Shown here piece after piece: positions 1 through 8,516 of a stretch of DNA of 27,634 nucleotides. This DNA comes from a virus: IMG/VR virus record IMGVR_UViG_3300030385_001834, positions 1 through 27,634 of that record. One strand, given 5' to 3'. Every line of letters starts with the position of its first letter. The stretch's first letter is position 1. A model generated the notes under the pieces. That model made no database searches and was not told where the DNA came from. It saw only the letters and a program-made list of their open reading frames with translations. A program made the position numbers and the translations under genes.

Positions 1-35
1 GTCAAACTTTTACGTGGCCAAAACCGAGGTGAAAT

Positions 36-494
36 GTGGGCCGACCGAGGAAGCCGGATCATCTGAAGGTGGTCGCTGGCACTGCCCGGCCGCACCGCAT
101 GAACCCTGACGCGCCTGCTGCGAACACGGGCATGCCTGTCGCGCCGCCGTGGCTGAGCGAGCGGGCGTCGCAGATCTTCGCCGGGATAGCGGTGACGCTT
201 GACGGCATGGGCATCGCATCGCCTGACCATGACGCGATGCTGGCAATGCTGGCGAGCCGCATCGAGGAAATCGAGATCACGACGGCGATCATCGAGGATC
301 TGGGGCGGACCTACACGACGACGAACCAGAGCGGCAGTTTGATGCACCGCAGCCGCCCGGAAGTCGGTCAACGCAACGAGGCTCTCCGTCACGCACAGTC
401 GCTCCTCGCGGAGTTCGGTCTGTCGCCGTCGGCGCTCGGGAAGGTGTCCGTTGGCGGCAAGCGAGAAGATAACCCGTTCGCCGCGCTCGGGTAA
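36..494 (+). CDS. terS: Terminase small subunit, P27 family
   Basis: The 152-aa product is probably the DNA-recognition subunit of the packaging motor, which binds the phage packaging site and hands DNA to TerL. The N terminus (MGRPRKPDHLKV) and the region around residues 75-130 (a helical stretch, then TTNQSGSLMHRSRP and an EFGLSPSA segment) are typical of P27-type small terminases, and the length fits. It starts at GTG 36, about 4 nt after a good ribosome site (GAGGTGA). The ATG at 34 is out of frame. Its last 44 nt overlap the start of the large subunit gene, the usual arrangement for a TerS-TerL pair. Family assignment is from sequence pattern and gene order. Confidence 0.88.
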   Translation: MGRPRKPDHLKVVAGTARPHRMNPDAPAANTGMPVAPPWLSERASQIFAGIAVTLDGMGIASPDHDAMLAMLASRIEEIEITTAIIEDLGRTYTTTNQSGSLMHRSRPEVGQRNEALRHAQSLLAEFGLSPSALGKVSVGGKREDNPFAALG

Positions 495-2223
495 GGCCGC
501 ATATCCGCATGTCGCCGCTGCCGAGCGATACGCGCGAGACGTGGTTGCCGGCAAGATTGCCGCGTGCCACTGGGTGCGGAAGGCGTGCCAGCGCCATCTA
601 GACGACAGGGCATGGGAGAAGGACAAGGCCTATCTCTACCGGTTCGACCGGGACAAGGCTGAGAAGGTATGCCGGTTCCTAGAGCTTCTCCCGCATGTTG
701 CGGGTCGTTGGGGCCTCCGCGCGGAAAAGCTTCGGCTAGAGCCATGGCAGGCGTTCCTGACGTGCTGCGTCTTCGGCTGGGTTCACAGGGCGTCGGGGCT
801 GCGGCGCTTCCGCAAGGTCTTCCTGCTGATCCCCCGGAAGAACGGGAAGTCTCTGCTGGCGGCCGGCTGGGGGCTCTGGATGTTCGCCATGGACGGCGAG
901 TTCGGCGCCCAGGTCTATAGTGGCGCGACGAGCGAGAAGCAGGCTTGGGAGGTGTTCAGCCCGGCGCGATTGATGGCGCTGCGGACGCCGGCTTTGCAAT
1001 CCGCCAAGGGCATATCCGTCAACGCATCGAACCTGCACATCCTGGCAACTGGCAGCAAGTTTGAGCCGCTGATCGGGAAGCCGGGCGACGGCGCTTCACC
1101 GTCATGCGCCATCCACGACGAGTACCACGAGCACGACACCGACGATCAGGTCGACACGATGCAGACGGGCATGGGCGCCCGCGACCAGCCGTTGCAGATC
1201 ATCGTATCGACTGCGGGCTACAATCTCTCCGGTCCTTGCTACCAGTCGCAGTTGGACCTGCAGAAGGTGCTCGACGGCGCCATGCAGGACGACGAGCTAT
1301 TCGGCGCCATCTGGAGCCTAGACCGCGACGAAGACTGGACGACGGAAGAGGCGCTTCGGAAAGCCAACCCGAATTACGGGGTGTCGGTCTCCGGTGAATT
1401 CCTGCGCTCCCAGCAGCGGCAGGCGATCAACTCGGCGCGGAAGCAGGGGAAGTTCCGCACCAAGCACCTGAATGAATGGGTGTCTGCGCGGGCCGCGTAC
1501 TTCAATACGCAGCGGTGGATCGAGGCATCGCGAGCCGACATCACGCTGGATATGTTCGAAGGGCAGCCGTGCCGCCTGGGATTGGACCTCGCCAGCAAGG
1601 TCGATATCGCGGCGCTTGAGATCCTGTTCGATCTGGAAACGTGCGAGCGAACGGCGATCGTCCGCCGGCTCATCGACGATGGGTTCAAGCATGCGCGGTT
1701 CGGCCGATACTACCTGCCGGAAGCGGCGGTCGAGGCTGGCGAGAACGAAGCCTATCGCGGCTGGGTAATCGAGGATTGGATCACCCAGACCGACGGCGAG
1801 ATCATCGACTTCGAGGAAATCAAGGCGGACATCCTGGATATCAGCAGCCGGTTCCAAGTCGAAGATGTCGCCTACGATCCGCACCAAGCCACGATGCTCG
1901 TCACTGCGCTGATGACCGAAGGCGTTCCGGTCACCGAGTTCCGCCCAACGGTCCTCAACTTCAGCGAGCCGATGAAGACCCTCGACGGGATGATCCGCTC
2001 GCGGCAGATCGCGCACAACGGGGACCCGGTCATGACATGGATGATCTCCAACGTGGTCGCGCGAGAGGACGCGAAGGACAATGTCTATCCGCGCAAGGAC
2101 AGGGTCGAGAACAAGATCGACGGGGTGATCGCGCTTATCATGGCGAAGGGTCGGATGATGGCTGGCGCAGGCTCGCCGCCGATCGACCTCGATGCCTGGC
2201 TGTCTAACCCGGTGTCGGTCTGA
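451..2223 (+). CDS. terL: Terminase large subunit (ATPase and nuclease)
   Basis: This is the motor that pumps DNA into the prohead and cuts it. The 590-aa length fits phage terminases. The N-terminal ATPase half carries a Walker A-like PRKNGKS at residues 128-134 and a Walker B-like IHDEY at 221-225. The C-terminal RNase H-like nuclease half has candidate metal-binding acids at D379 (GLDLAS), D476 (AYDPHQ) and D557 (NKIDG). The TTG start at 451 lies inside terS, with a GGGAAGG ribosome site 6 nt upstream. No ATG or GTG precedes the conserved N-terminal region (YPHVAAAERYARDVV). The stop overlaps the portal start as TGATG, indicating translational coupling. Confidence 0.95.
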   Translation: MAASEKITRSPRSGKAAYPHVAAAERYARDVVAGKIAACHWVRKACQRHLDDRAWEKDKAYLYRFDRDKAEKVCRFLELLPHVAGRWGLRAEKLRLEPWQAFLTCCVFGWVHRASGLRRFRKVFLLIPRKNGKSLLAAGWGLWMFAMDGEFGAQVYSGATSEKQAWEVFSPARLMALRTPALQSAKGISVNASNLHILATGSKFEPLIGKPGDGASPSCAIHDEYHEHDTDDQVDTMQTGMGARDQPLQIIVSTAGYNLSGPCYQSQLDLQKVLDGAMQDDELFGAIWSLDRDEDWTTEEALRKANPNYGVSVSGEFLRSQQRQAINSARKQGKFRTKHLNEWVSARAAYFNTQRWIEASRADITLDMFEGQPCRLGLDLASKVDIAALEILFDLETCERTAIVRRLIDDGFKHARFGRYYLPEAAVEAGENEAYRGWVIEDWITQTDGEIIDFEEIKADILDISSRFQVEDVAYDPHQATMLVTALMTEGVPVTEFRPTVLNFSEPMKTLDGMIRSRQIAHNGDPVMTWMISNVVAREDAKDNVYPRKDRVENKIDGVIALIMAKGRMMAGAGSPPIDLDAWLSNPVSV

Positions 2224-3530
2224 TGGGCCTCGTCTCGTGGCTCGGCCGGAAGCTCGGCCTGTCCGATGGGCCGTTCTGGTCGGCCTACTTCGGCGGGGAG
2301 ACGTGGTCGGGCAAGACCGTGTCGGCCGATACGGCTATGCAGTTGTCGGCCTTCTGGGGGTGCGTGCGTCTCAACTCGCAGCGGCTCGGGACGCTGCCTA
2401 TCACGCTGTTCAAGCGGGAGCAGGATGGTAGCCGGGTGTCTGCGGCAGACCATCCGCTCTATAGCATCCTTCACGACCAGCCGAACGCGGACCAGACGGC
2501 GGCGGAATATTGGACGGGCATGATTGCCCGGCTTTGCCTGTGCGGCAACGCCTTCTCGGAAAAGAGCTTCGAGGGCGGCCGTCTGGTGGCGCTTCAGCCG
2601 CCGCAGGACATGCAGCCTTATCGGACGGCTGAAGGCGAGTTGCGGTTCCGCTTCAACGACCGCGGCAAGCTCGAAGACCTTCCGGAAGAGCGGGTGTTCC
2701 ACCTGCGCGGCTTCGGTCTCGGTGGTGACCTTGGGCTTTCGCCGGTAGCCTACGCGCGTCAGACGCTCGGCATCGCGCTTGCGACCGAGGAGTCCGCCGG
2801 CAAGACCTTCGCCAATGGGATGCGGGCTTCCGGCATCTTCACGTTTCCGACTGACCCGACGCCGGCCCAGCGGCAGCAATTTCAACAGAACTACATCAAG
2901 CCGGTCGAGGGTTCGGAGAACGAGGGCAAGTCGCTTGTCCTCCCGCCGGGGTTCAAGTGGCAGCAGATCAACATCCCGCCCAAGGATGCGGAGATGTTGG
3001 TTTCGCGCCGGCACAACGTCGAGGAAATCTGCCGCTGGTTTTCGACGCCGCCGATTCTGGTCGGGCATTCGTCCGAAGGCATGACGGCGTGGGGATCCGG
3101 GATCGAGCAGATCAACCTGTTCTGGCTCACCTACGGGCTCGACCCGGAGATCAAGCGCATCGAGCAAGCCATCCGACGGTCGCTGATAAGCCCCGCAGAC
3201 CGAAGTCGCGGCATCTATGCCGAGTTCATCATCGACGCGCTCCTGCGTGCCGACAGCGCAGCCCGTGCGCAGCACTACTCCACCGCATTGCAGAATGGGT
3301 GGATGACGCGCCGCGAGGTGCGCCGAAAGGAAAACATGCCGCCGATGCCGGGTGACGACATCCTGACAGTGCAGAGCAACCTCGTGCCGCTCGACCAGCT
3401 CGGCAGCGCAGGCGCTTCCCAGAACGCTCGCGAAGCCTTCCGGGCGTGGCTCATGCCCGAGGACCAGCAAGCCGACGTGATCCAGATTTCGGATGTGCGC
3501 AGGCTCCCTGGAGAGGGAAACCGTCGATGA
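2223..3530 (+). CDS. Portal protein, HK97 family
   Basis: The 435-aa protein forms the dodecameric ring at one capsid vertex through which DNA enters and leaves and to which the neck attaches. Family-like segments include AFWGCVRLNSQRLGTLPITL near residue 45, the GNAFSEKS region near 105, and a helical stretch around residues 270-310 that contains the WFSTPPILVGHSS motif. Length and position between TerL and the prohead protease match HK97-type head modules. The ATG at 2223 overlaps the TerL stop. Its own stop overlaps the next ATG (ATGA), so portal and protease are probably coupled. Confidence 0.95.
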   Translation: MGLVSWLGRKLGLSDGPFWSAYFGGETWSGKTVSADTAMQLSAFWGCVRLNSQRLGTLPITLFKREQDGSRVSAADHPLYSILHDQPNADQTAAEYWTGMIARLCLCGNAFSEKSFEGGRLVALQPPQDMQPYRTAEGELRFRFNDRGKLEDLPEERVFHLRGFGLGGDLGLSPVAYARQTLGIALATEESAGKTFANGMRASGIFTFPTDPTPAQRQQFQQNYIKPVEGSENEGKSLVLPPGFKWQQINIPPKDAEMLVSRRHNVEEICRWFSTPPILVGHSSEGMTAWGSGIEQINLFWLTYGLDPEIKRIEQAIRRSLISPADRSRGIYAEFIIDALLRADSAARAQHYSTALQNGWMTRREVRRKENMPPMPGDDILTVQSNLVPLDQLGSAGASQNAREAFRAWLMPEDQQADVIQISDVRRLPGEGNRR

Positions 3531-4645
3531 AGTACGAGCACATCCTTTCGGCCTTCGCCGCAGAACCGTGGGCGATGCAGCGCGAGAAGCTGGACGCGGT
3601 CACCGCGTTCCTGATCTTCAAGGCGCAGGGCGGCGAGTACAGCGCCGAAGAGGTGGCCGCGCGCATCACGAAGAAGCGCGACGCGGAGGTGGCGCAGACG
3701 GAAGGGGCGATTGCCCTGATCCCGGTCTACGGCGTGCTTTCGCAGCGCATGAACATGATGGCCGACATCAGCGGCGGAACGTCGTATCAGGCCATCGGCG
3801 ATTCGATCAACGCCGCCCTTACGAACGAGGAAGTGAAGGCAGTCGTCCTGGACATCGACAGCCCCGGTGGTGCGGTGCCCGGCGCCGATGAGCTGGCGAC
3901 GGAACTGCGGGCGCTCCGCGGCGGCCCCAAGCCGATCGTGGCGCAGGTGAACAGCCTCGCGGCCAGCGCTGCTTATTGGATCGCATCGGCGACCGACGAG
4001 ATCGTGGCGACGCCATCGGCGCGTGCCGGATCGATTGGTGTCTACACGTCGCACGACGATGTTTCCGAAGCGATGGCGAAGCTGGGGATCAAGCGAACCT
4101 ATATCTCCGCCGGCAAGTACAAGACCGAGGGCAACGAAGCGGAGCCGCTCGGCGAGGAAGCGCGGGACTACATCCACGGCCTCGTCGACCAGAGCTATCA
4201 GCGGTTCGTCGGCGCGGTTGCCGAAGGGCGCGGCGTGACGAAGGCCAAGGTGCTCGACGGCTACGGGCAGGGTCGGATCTTCGGCGCCGAGGCGCTTGTC
4301 GAGCGCGGCATGGCCGACCGGATCGGGACGCTGAAAGACACGCTGGCGCGCTTCGGCGTGCAGACGGATTCGCCGACGGTATCGCGGATCAAGGCGCGCA
4401 ACGCATCGCGCGCCGAAGCCGCTGAGACGTTGGCACGGAAGATTCGCACCGGGGAGCCGGTGACGAAGCGCGAGTTCGAGAACGGCCTCAAGGGACTTGT
4501 CGGCTGTTCCAACTCGGAGGCAGAGCGGGCCGCCCGGCTCTACCTCAAGGACGCTCAGGGGGATCCTGGGGACGCGGCGGAGAACCTGAACGAAGCCATC
4601 GCGGCGCTGAAAGAGGCGGCTGCCGGCTTCCTGCGGACATCCTGA
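3527..4645 (+). CDS. S49 (SppA/ClpP-like) prohead serine protease
   Basis: This 372-aa protein probably matures the prohead by removing the capsid delta domain and itself. It has the S49 fold signatures: DIDSPGGAV near residue 109, the nucleophile region SLAASAAYW with candidate Ser147, and YISAGKYKTEG with candidate base Lys199. Together these give the Ser-Lys dyad of the family. The C-terminal tail (about 290-372) is rich in Ala, Glu and Lys and could act as an internal scaffold, which is inference. I chose the ATG at 3527 because it overlaps the portal stop and follows GGAGAGGG at a good distance. An in-frame extension to 3446 lies inside portal and has no ribosome site. Confidence 0.93.
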   Translation: MKYEHILSAFAAEPWAMQREKLDAVTAFLIFKAQGGEYSAEEVAARITKKRDAEVAQTEGAIALIPVYGVLSQRMNMMADISGGTSYQAIGDSINAALTNEEVKAVVLDIDSPGGAVPGADELATELRALRGGPKPIVAQVNSLAASAAYWIASATDEIVATPSARAGSIGVYTSHDDVSEAMAKLGIKRTYISAGKYKTEGNEAEPLGEEARDYIHGLVDQSYQRFVGAVAEGRGVTKAKVLDGYGQGRIFGAEALVERGMADRIGTLKDTLARFGVQTDSPTVSRIKARNASRAEAAETLARKIRTGEPVTKREFENGLKGLVGCSNSEAERAARLYLKDAQGDPGDAAENLNEAIAALKEAAAGFLRTS

Positions 4646-4659
4646 AAGGATCCCCCGAT

Positions 4660-5892
4660 ATGCCTCCCGAGAATGATGCCGTCGACTTGAAGGCGCTCGC
4701 TACCGACCTGAAGGCGGCGGCCGAGCAGAACGCCAAGGCAACCGACGAGGTCAAGGCGATCGCTGAGACCGTCAACGCCGAACTGAAGAATCTCGGCAAG
4801 GTCACCGACGAGACGAAGCAGAAGGCCGACGACGCCCTTCTGAAGCATGGCGACCTCGCCGCACGAATGTCCGAGATCGAGCAGAAGCTGAGCCGCCGCG
4901 GTGGTCCCGGCGGCGAGCACAAGGAGCAGAAGTCTCTCGGCCAGATCGTCGTCGACAACGACGAGGTGAAGGGCCTGACCAGCTCCCGCCGTGGCCGTGC
5001 TTCGGTCAAGATCGACCGTGCCGACATCATGAACGTGACCGGCACCGTGGGCAGCAACACGAGCGGTTCCAACTCGCTCGTGGTCGCTCAGCGGGTACCC
5101 GACATCATCGCGGGTCCGGATCGGATGCTGACCGTCCGCGACCTGCTGATGCCCGGCCAGACCAACTCCGGCAGCATCGAGTACGTGCAGGAGACCGGGT
5201 TCACGAACAACGCTCGGCCGGTCACCGAAGGCCAGACTAAGCCGAAGTCGGATATCGCCTTCGAGCTTCAGACGGCGGCTGTGCGGACCATCGCGACGAT
5301 CTTCAAGGCGTCGCGCCAGATCCTCGACGACGCACCGCAGCTTCGGTCCTACATCGACGGACGTGCGCGCTATGGCATCCGCTTCGCCGAGGAGACGCAG
5401 CTTCTCCGCGGCGACGGCACCGGCCAGAACCTGAACGGCCTGATCACGCAGGCGGATGCCTACAGCGCGGCGTTCACGCCGGCTTCCGCCACGGCGATCG
5501 ATACCATTCGGCTGATGATCCTCCAGGTCTATCTGGCGGAATACCCGGCCACCGGCATCGTGCTGAACCCGACCGACTGGGCACGCATCCAGGTGACCAA
5601 GGACGCCGAGGGCCGTTACATCGTCGGCAACCCGGTCAACGGCAACGCGGCCACGCTGTGGAACCTGCCGGTCGTGCAGACCCAGGCCATGAACGTGGAC
5701 GAGGCCCTCGTCGGCGCCTTCGCGATGGGTGCGCAGATCTTCGATCGCATGGAGGTCGAGGTCCTGCTGTCCACCGAGAACGACACGGACTTCGAGAAGA
5801 ACATGGTGACGATCCGGGCGGAAGAGCGCCTGGCCCTCGCCGTGTATCGCCCCGAGGCCTTCGTCGTCGCCGATCTCGGCTTCGTAGCCTGA
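4660..5892 (+). CDS. Major capsid protein, HK97 fold
   Basis: The 410-aa protein builds the icosahedral shell. Residues 1 to about 85 form a charged coiled coil (repeated Lys/Glu/Ala) that corresponds to the delta or scaffold domain removed by the S49 protease. The shell domain follows, with VRDLLMPGQT, a SGSIEYVQETGF segment (E-loop region) and FAEETQLLRGDGTGQNLNGL, all strongly HK97-like. A ribosome site GAAAGGA lies about 9 nt before the ATG. It follows the protease stop by 14 nt and is itself followed by a strong hairpin. Probably the most abundant product in this window. Confidence 0.96.
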   Translation: MPPENDAVDLKALATDLKAAAEQNAKATDEVKAIAETVNAELKNLGKVTDETKQKADDALLKHGDLAARMSEIEQKLSRRGGPGGEHKEQKSLGQIVVDNDEVKGLTSSRRGRASVKIDRADIMNVTGTVGSNTSGSNSLVVAQRVPDIIAGPDRMLTVRDLLMPGQTNSGSIEYVQETGFTNNARPVTEGQTKPKSDIAFELQTAAVRTIATIFKASRQILDDAPQLRSYIDGRARYGIRFAEETQLLRGDGTGQNLNGLITQADAYSAAFTPASATAIDTIRLMILQVYLAEYPATGIVLNPTDWARIQVTKDAEGRYIVGNPVNGNAATLWNLPVVQTQAMNVDEALVGAFAMGAQIFDRMEVEVLLSTENDTDFEKNMVTIRAEERLALAVYRPEAFVVADLGFVA

Positions 5893-5898
5893 TGACAT

Positions 5899-5927
5899 CG
5901 GGGCCGCTGGCTTTGTCGGCGGCCCCG
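5899..5927 (+). terminator. GC-rich stem-loop after the capsid gene
   Basis: A perfect 9-bp stem (CGGGGCCGC pairing with GCGGCCCCG) with an 11-nt loop begins 6 nt after the capsid stop codon. The U-tract that would follow is weak (TCGTTACG). It may therefore act as a partial terminator or as a 3' stabiliser of capsid mRNA, rather than a full stop. That would explain how capsid expression is set apart from the downstream enzyme genes. Confidence 0.5.
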
Positions 5928-5949
5928 TCGTTACGCGGAGGGTGAAGAG

Positions 5950-6384
5950 ATGGCAATCAAGATGCGGGCCGTTCGCGGTTTCCTCGGCCGTCCTGGCGAG
6001 GGGACTGGCGCGGCTGGTCCGAGAGCAGGCGAGGAATTCGAGGTCGCCAACGATCGCCGCGCCGACGAACTTGAGAACCGATCGAAGCCACTGGCTGTTC
6101 GTGTCGGCGTTCGAAGCCGCCGCGCGCCGGCAAATGAACCGAAGAACGAGGCGGCCGAAACCGGCCCTTTGTCCAAGGCTGGTGGCGAGACTGGCGAGGG
6201 GAAACCGTCGTCATCGTCGCCAGCGGACCGAGCGCCAAGGACGCGCCGCTCGAATGCGCACGGGGGCGAGCGCGATTCATCTGCATCAACGAAGGCTGGC
6301 GGCTCGCGCCGTGGTCGGATGTCCTCTACGCATGCGACGAGATATGGTGGAAGCGACGAGGACCAGTCGAGTTCGGAGGACTGA
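5950..6384 (+). CDS. Small post-capsid protein of unknown function
   Basis: The 144-aa product has no recognised enzymatic motif. The first ~60 residues (MAIKMRAVRGFLG, then GEEFEVANDRRADELE) resemble short proteins often found just after the capsid gene in HK97-like alphaproteobacterial phages, whose function is not established. The rest is low-complexity and rich in Ser, Arg, Gly and Glu. The start is clear: ATG at 5950 with GGAGGGTGA upstream. The last ~180 nt overlap another reading frame (6138-6773) that encodes convincing protein, and codon choice there favours that other frame. The C terminus is therefore either dual-coding or an extension produced by a lost stop or an indel. Confidence 0.7.
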   Translation: MAIKMRAVRGFLGRPGEGTGAAGPRAGEEFEVANDRRADELENRSKPLAVRVGVRSRRAPANEPKNEAAETGPLSKAGGETGEGKPSSSSPADRAPRTRRSNAHGGERDSSASTKAGGSRRGRMSSTHATRYGGSDEDQSSSED

Positions 6385-6773
6385 AGCTAACCGGCGGGCC
6401 GACTAAGATTCCGGATCTTCACTCGGTCGAGTTGGTTAGGGGAAAGGACAAGATCCTCGTCGGGCGAGCGGGCGTTCTGGGGTGGGGTGGCAATAGCGGC
6501 TTCCATGCGCTGAACCTCGCGGTGCAGTTCGGGGCGGATCGGATCGTCTTGGTCGGCTACGACATGCGGGTGGATCGTGGCACTCACTGGCACGGCCAGC
6601 ATCCGCAGGGCATGAACAATCCGAGCGAGAAGAACGTCGTCAGATGGCGCAACGCGGTCGACGATGCGGCGCCTATGCTCGCGGGTTTGGGCATCGAGGT
6701 GCTGAACGCTTCGCCCATTTCGGCTCTGACGGCGTATCCCAAGGTCAGCTTTGAGGATGTGTTCGCATGCTGA
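6138..6773 (+). CDS. Rossmann-like putative glycan enzyme, no canonical start
   Basis: The reading frame is open from 6138 and gives continuous protein-like sequence: FVQGWWRDWRGETVVIVASGPSA, a nucleotide-binding-like start, then LYACDEIWW, GWGGNSGFHALNLAVQFGA, LVGYDMR, and HWHGQHPQGMNNPSEKN near the end. This pattern recalls phage proteins of the DUF115/sialyltransferase-like kind, but the activity is not established. No ATG, GTG or TTG exists in frame until TTG 6432, which would remove the conserved N-terminal half. A Shine-Dalgarno-like GAGGGG at 6196-6201 precedes GTC GTC ATC at 6207. Possible explanations are a rare start codon, -1 frameshifting from the 5950 gene, a lost start, or a sequence error. 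It is followed by two more sugar or methyl transfer genes. Confidence 0.65.
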   Translation, partial: TEERGGRNRPFVQGWWRDWRGETVVIVASGPSAKDAPLECARGRARFICINEGWRLAPWSDVLYACDEIWWKRRGPVEFGGLKLTGGPTKIPDLHSVELVRGKDKILVGRAGVLGWGGNSGFHALNLAVQFGADRIVLVGYDMRVDRGTHWHGQHPQGMNNPSEKNVVRWRNAVDDAAPMLAGLGIEVLNASPISALTAYPKVSFEDVFAC

Positions 6774-7366
6774 CTGCCGCCTGCGTTCTGCGGTCCGGCG
6801 GCGAGTACAAATCTGAGCATGTTGAGCGACTAAGGCGCCAGATTGCAGAACACTTGCCGGGTGTTCCATTCCTCTGCCTGACCGACATGGCATTGCCGGC
6901 CGACATTACGGCATTGCCGCTCGCTCATCGCTGGCCGGGCTGGTGGTCGAAGATCGAGCTGTTCCGGCCCGATATCGATGGCGCCATCCTTTATCTCGAC
7001 CTCGACAGTTCGGCCGTCGGGGACTTGTCCGACATGACTGCGGTCAACCGGCTCGCGATTATGCGGGACGTGTACCGGCCGGACGGGTTGCAATCGTCCG
7101 TCATGTTCCTGCCGCAGTCTGAGCGCGGGCGGGTCTGGCGCGAGTGGATGCGCTGCCCGGAGAAGTGGATGCGGTTCTATCGGGTCGGGGGCGATCAAGC
7201 CTTTCTGGAGCGGCTCTGGCTCAAGTCGGCCGCGCGGTGGCAGGACATCCTGCCGGGTCAGGTGGTGTCGTTCAAAGCCGACAAGATCGCGGAACGAGGT
7301 GTTCCGGAGAATGCGCGGGTGGTGGCTTTCCACGGGAAGCCGCGCCCATGGGATGTGGGGTGGTGA
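6767..7366 (+). CDS. DxD glycosyltransferase (GT8-like)
   Basis: The 199-aa protein resembles small glycosyltransferases with a GT-A fold. It has a WPGWWSKIELF segment at residues 56-66, the metal/nucleotide-sugar motif YLDLDS with D78 and D80, GGDQAF near 142, and a C-terminal VVAFHGKPRPWDVGW of the kind that closes this family. The likely reaction is transfer of a sugar from a nucleotide-sugar donor. The acceptor is unknown; capsid, tail or host glycans are all possible. The ATG at 6767 lies 7 nt inside the preceding frame's end. The stop overlaps the methyltransferase start as TGATG, so the cassette is translationally coupled. Confidence 0.75.
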   Translation: MLTAACVLRSGGEYKSEHVERLRRQIAEHLPGVPFLCLTDMALPADITALPLAHRWPGWWSKIELFRPDIDGAILYLDLDSSAVGDLSDMTAVNRLAIMRDVYRPDGLQSSVMFLPQSERGRVWREWMRCPEKWMRFYRVGGDQAFLERLWLKSAARWQDILPGQVVSFKADKIAERGVPENARVVAFHGKPRPWDVGW

Positions 7367-7926
7367 TGCTGGCTTTCGAGCAGCGGGGATCTGCAATCCT
7401 GCGGCGCTTGCCGCCAACAGCGCGGATGGCAGAGGTCGGCGTACTCATTGGCGTTCTGTCCGAGTTCCTGCTGAGGCGTCACCGCAACCTGACGTTGCTC
7501 ATGATCGACAGTTGGGCACCTGCCGAGCGGCAGCCGGAGCGATACAAGGCGACGCTCGACATTCATGCCCATCACGAGATGGAGCGGGTGATGAAGCATC
7601 GAGCGCAAGCGGAGAACCGGGCGCGTCATTTCCCCGCCCGCGCGATCGTCATGCCCATGTCTTCCGCTGAAGCAGCGGCAATGGTCGAGGATGCTTCCCT
7701 GGATCTCGTTTTCCTGGACGCCGATCATTCGGCAGATGGGGTGCGCGAGGATCTGGCGGCATGGGTGCCGAAGGTGCGGCCCGGCGGGTGGATCGGCGGG
7801 CATGACTACCGCAACCCGGATCCGGCATTCCGCTTCGGCGTGACCGAAGCCGTGGATGAGTGGGCATCCGGCCGAGGTGCCAAGATTGATGCGGATGCCA
7901 ATACGACGTGGTTTTGCCGGCTATGA
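7366..7926 (+). CDS. Class I SAM-dependent methyltransferase
   Basis: The 186-aa product has the layout of Methyltransf_24-type enzymes: a SAM-binding AEVGVLIGVLSEFLL stretch at residues 22-36, an acidic residue after strand 2 (LLMIDSW, D48), and DLVFLDADHS at 113-122, followed by a VRPGGWIGGHDY strand-loop. It probably methylates a small molecule or sugar, since no nucleic-acid-specific motif is seen. I start it at ATG 7366, which overlaps the glycosyltransferase stop. Upstream in-frame extension lies within that gene and has no separate ribosome site. Its pairing with a glycosyltransferase suggests synthesis of a methylated glycan, which is inference. Confidence 0.8.
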   Translation: MLAFEQRGSAILRRLPPTARMAEVGVLIGVLSEFLLRRHRNLTLLMIDSWAPAERQPERYKATLDIHAHHEMERVMKHRAQAENRARHFPARAIVMPMSSAEAAAMVEDASLDLVFLDADHSADGVREDLAAWVPKVRPGGWIGGHDYRNPDPAFRFGVTEAVDEWASGRGAKIDADANTTWFCRL

Positions 7927-8516
7927 CCGCTCCCATCCTCACGCGCCTGACGACGCCGACGATTGACCCGGTCTCGCTCGCCGAGATGAAGACGCACCTG
8001 CGGGTCGACGGTGACGACGAAGACGCGGCAATCACTGACGCTATGGCGGATGCGGCCGCCTTCATCGAGACGCACTGCAACATCGCGCTTGCCCCGGCGA
8101 GTTGGGAGATCCTGTTCGACACGCCAGCATCGTTGCCGCTGACCTTGCCCATCTGGCCAGTTACGAGCGTGGACAGCGTCACCTACAGCAACGGCGACAG
8201 TCCGGATCCGGAAGTCGAGGCGAGCATCTATCGGCTGGTTAAGGGCCAGCCGGCGACCATGCACCTGGCCTATGACGCGACATGGCCATCCATGCGAACG
8301 GAAGCCGCCGCGCTGCGGGTGCTGGTGACTGCGGGATGGCCGGGGGATGGCGCAAGTCCTGAAGTCTGGACAGGCCCACTTCAGGCGCGGCGAGCGATCA
8401 AACTGGTCGTCGGACATTGGTACGCGAACCGCGAGACGGTGAACATCGGCAGTAGTGTGAGCGAGTTACCGTTCGCGGCGGGCGCTCTCCTCGCGCAGCT
8501 TCGGCTTTTCCTCTGA
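7923..8516 (+). CDS. Head-tail connector protein (phiE125 gp8/gp6-like)
   Basis: This 197-aa protein probably forms the ring under the portal (adaptor). The N-terminal helical signature (PVSLAEMKTHLRVDGDDEDA) followed by an acidic/aromatic helix (ADAAAFIETHCNIAL) is characteristic of the gp6/phiE125 gp8 connector families. The middle has conserved WPVTSVDSVTY, and the C terminus contains RAIKLVVGHWYANRE, matching the usual final helix. The start at ATG 7923 overlaps the methyltransferase stop. In comparable phages and GTAs this gene follows the capsid directly, so the three enzyme genes before it look inserted. Confidence 0.85.
   Translation: MTAPILTRLTTPTIDPVSLAEMKTHLRVDGDDEDAAITDAMADAAAFIETHCNIALAPASWEILFDTPASLPLTLPIWPVTSVDSVTYSNGDSPDPEVEASIYRLVKGQPATMHLAYDATWPSMRTEAAALRVLVTAGWPGDGASPEVWTGPLQARRAIKLVVGHWYANRETVNIGSSVSELPFAAGALLAQLRLFL

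Noticed and set aside
2085-3470. Long reverse-strand frame of 461 codons opposite portal
   Set aside because: Arg/Leu/Glu-rich shadow of the portal gene typical of GC-rich DNA; no ribosome site or domain pattern, whereas the forward gene is certain.
4555-5898. Reverse-strand frame of 447 codons opposite the capsid gene
   Set aside because: Mirror of capsid codons; no plausible start or family.
5942-6406. Alternative 154-codon forward frame across 5942-6406
   Set aside because: Arg-rich with no family pattern; the two other frames here are better supported by ribosome site (5950) or protein-like sequence (6138 onward).
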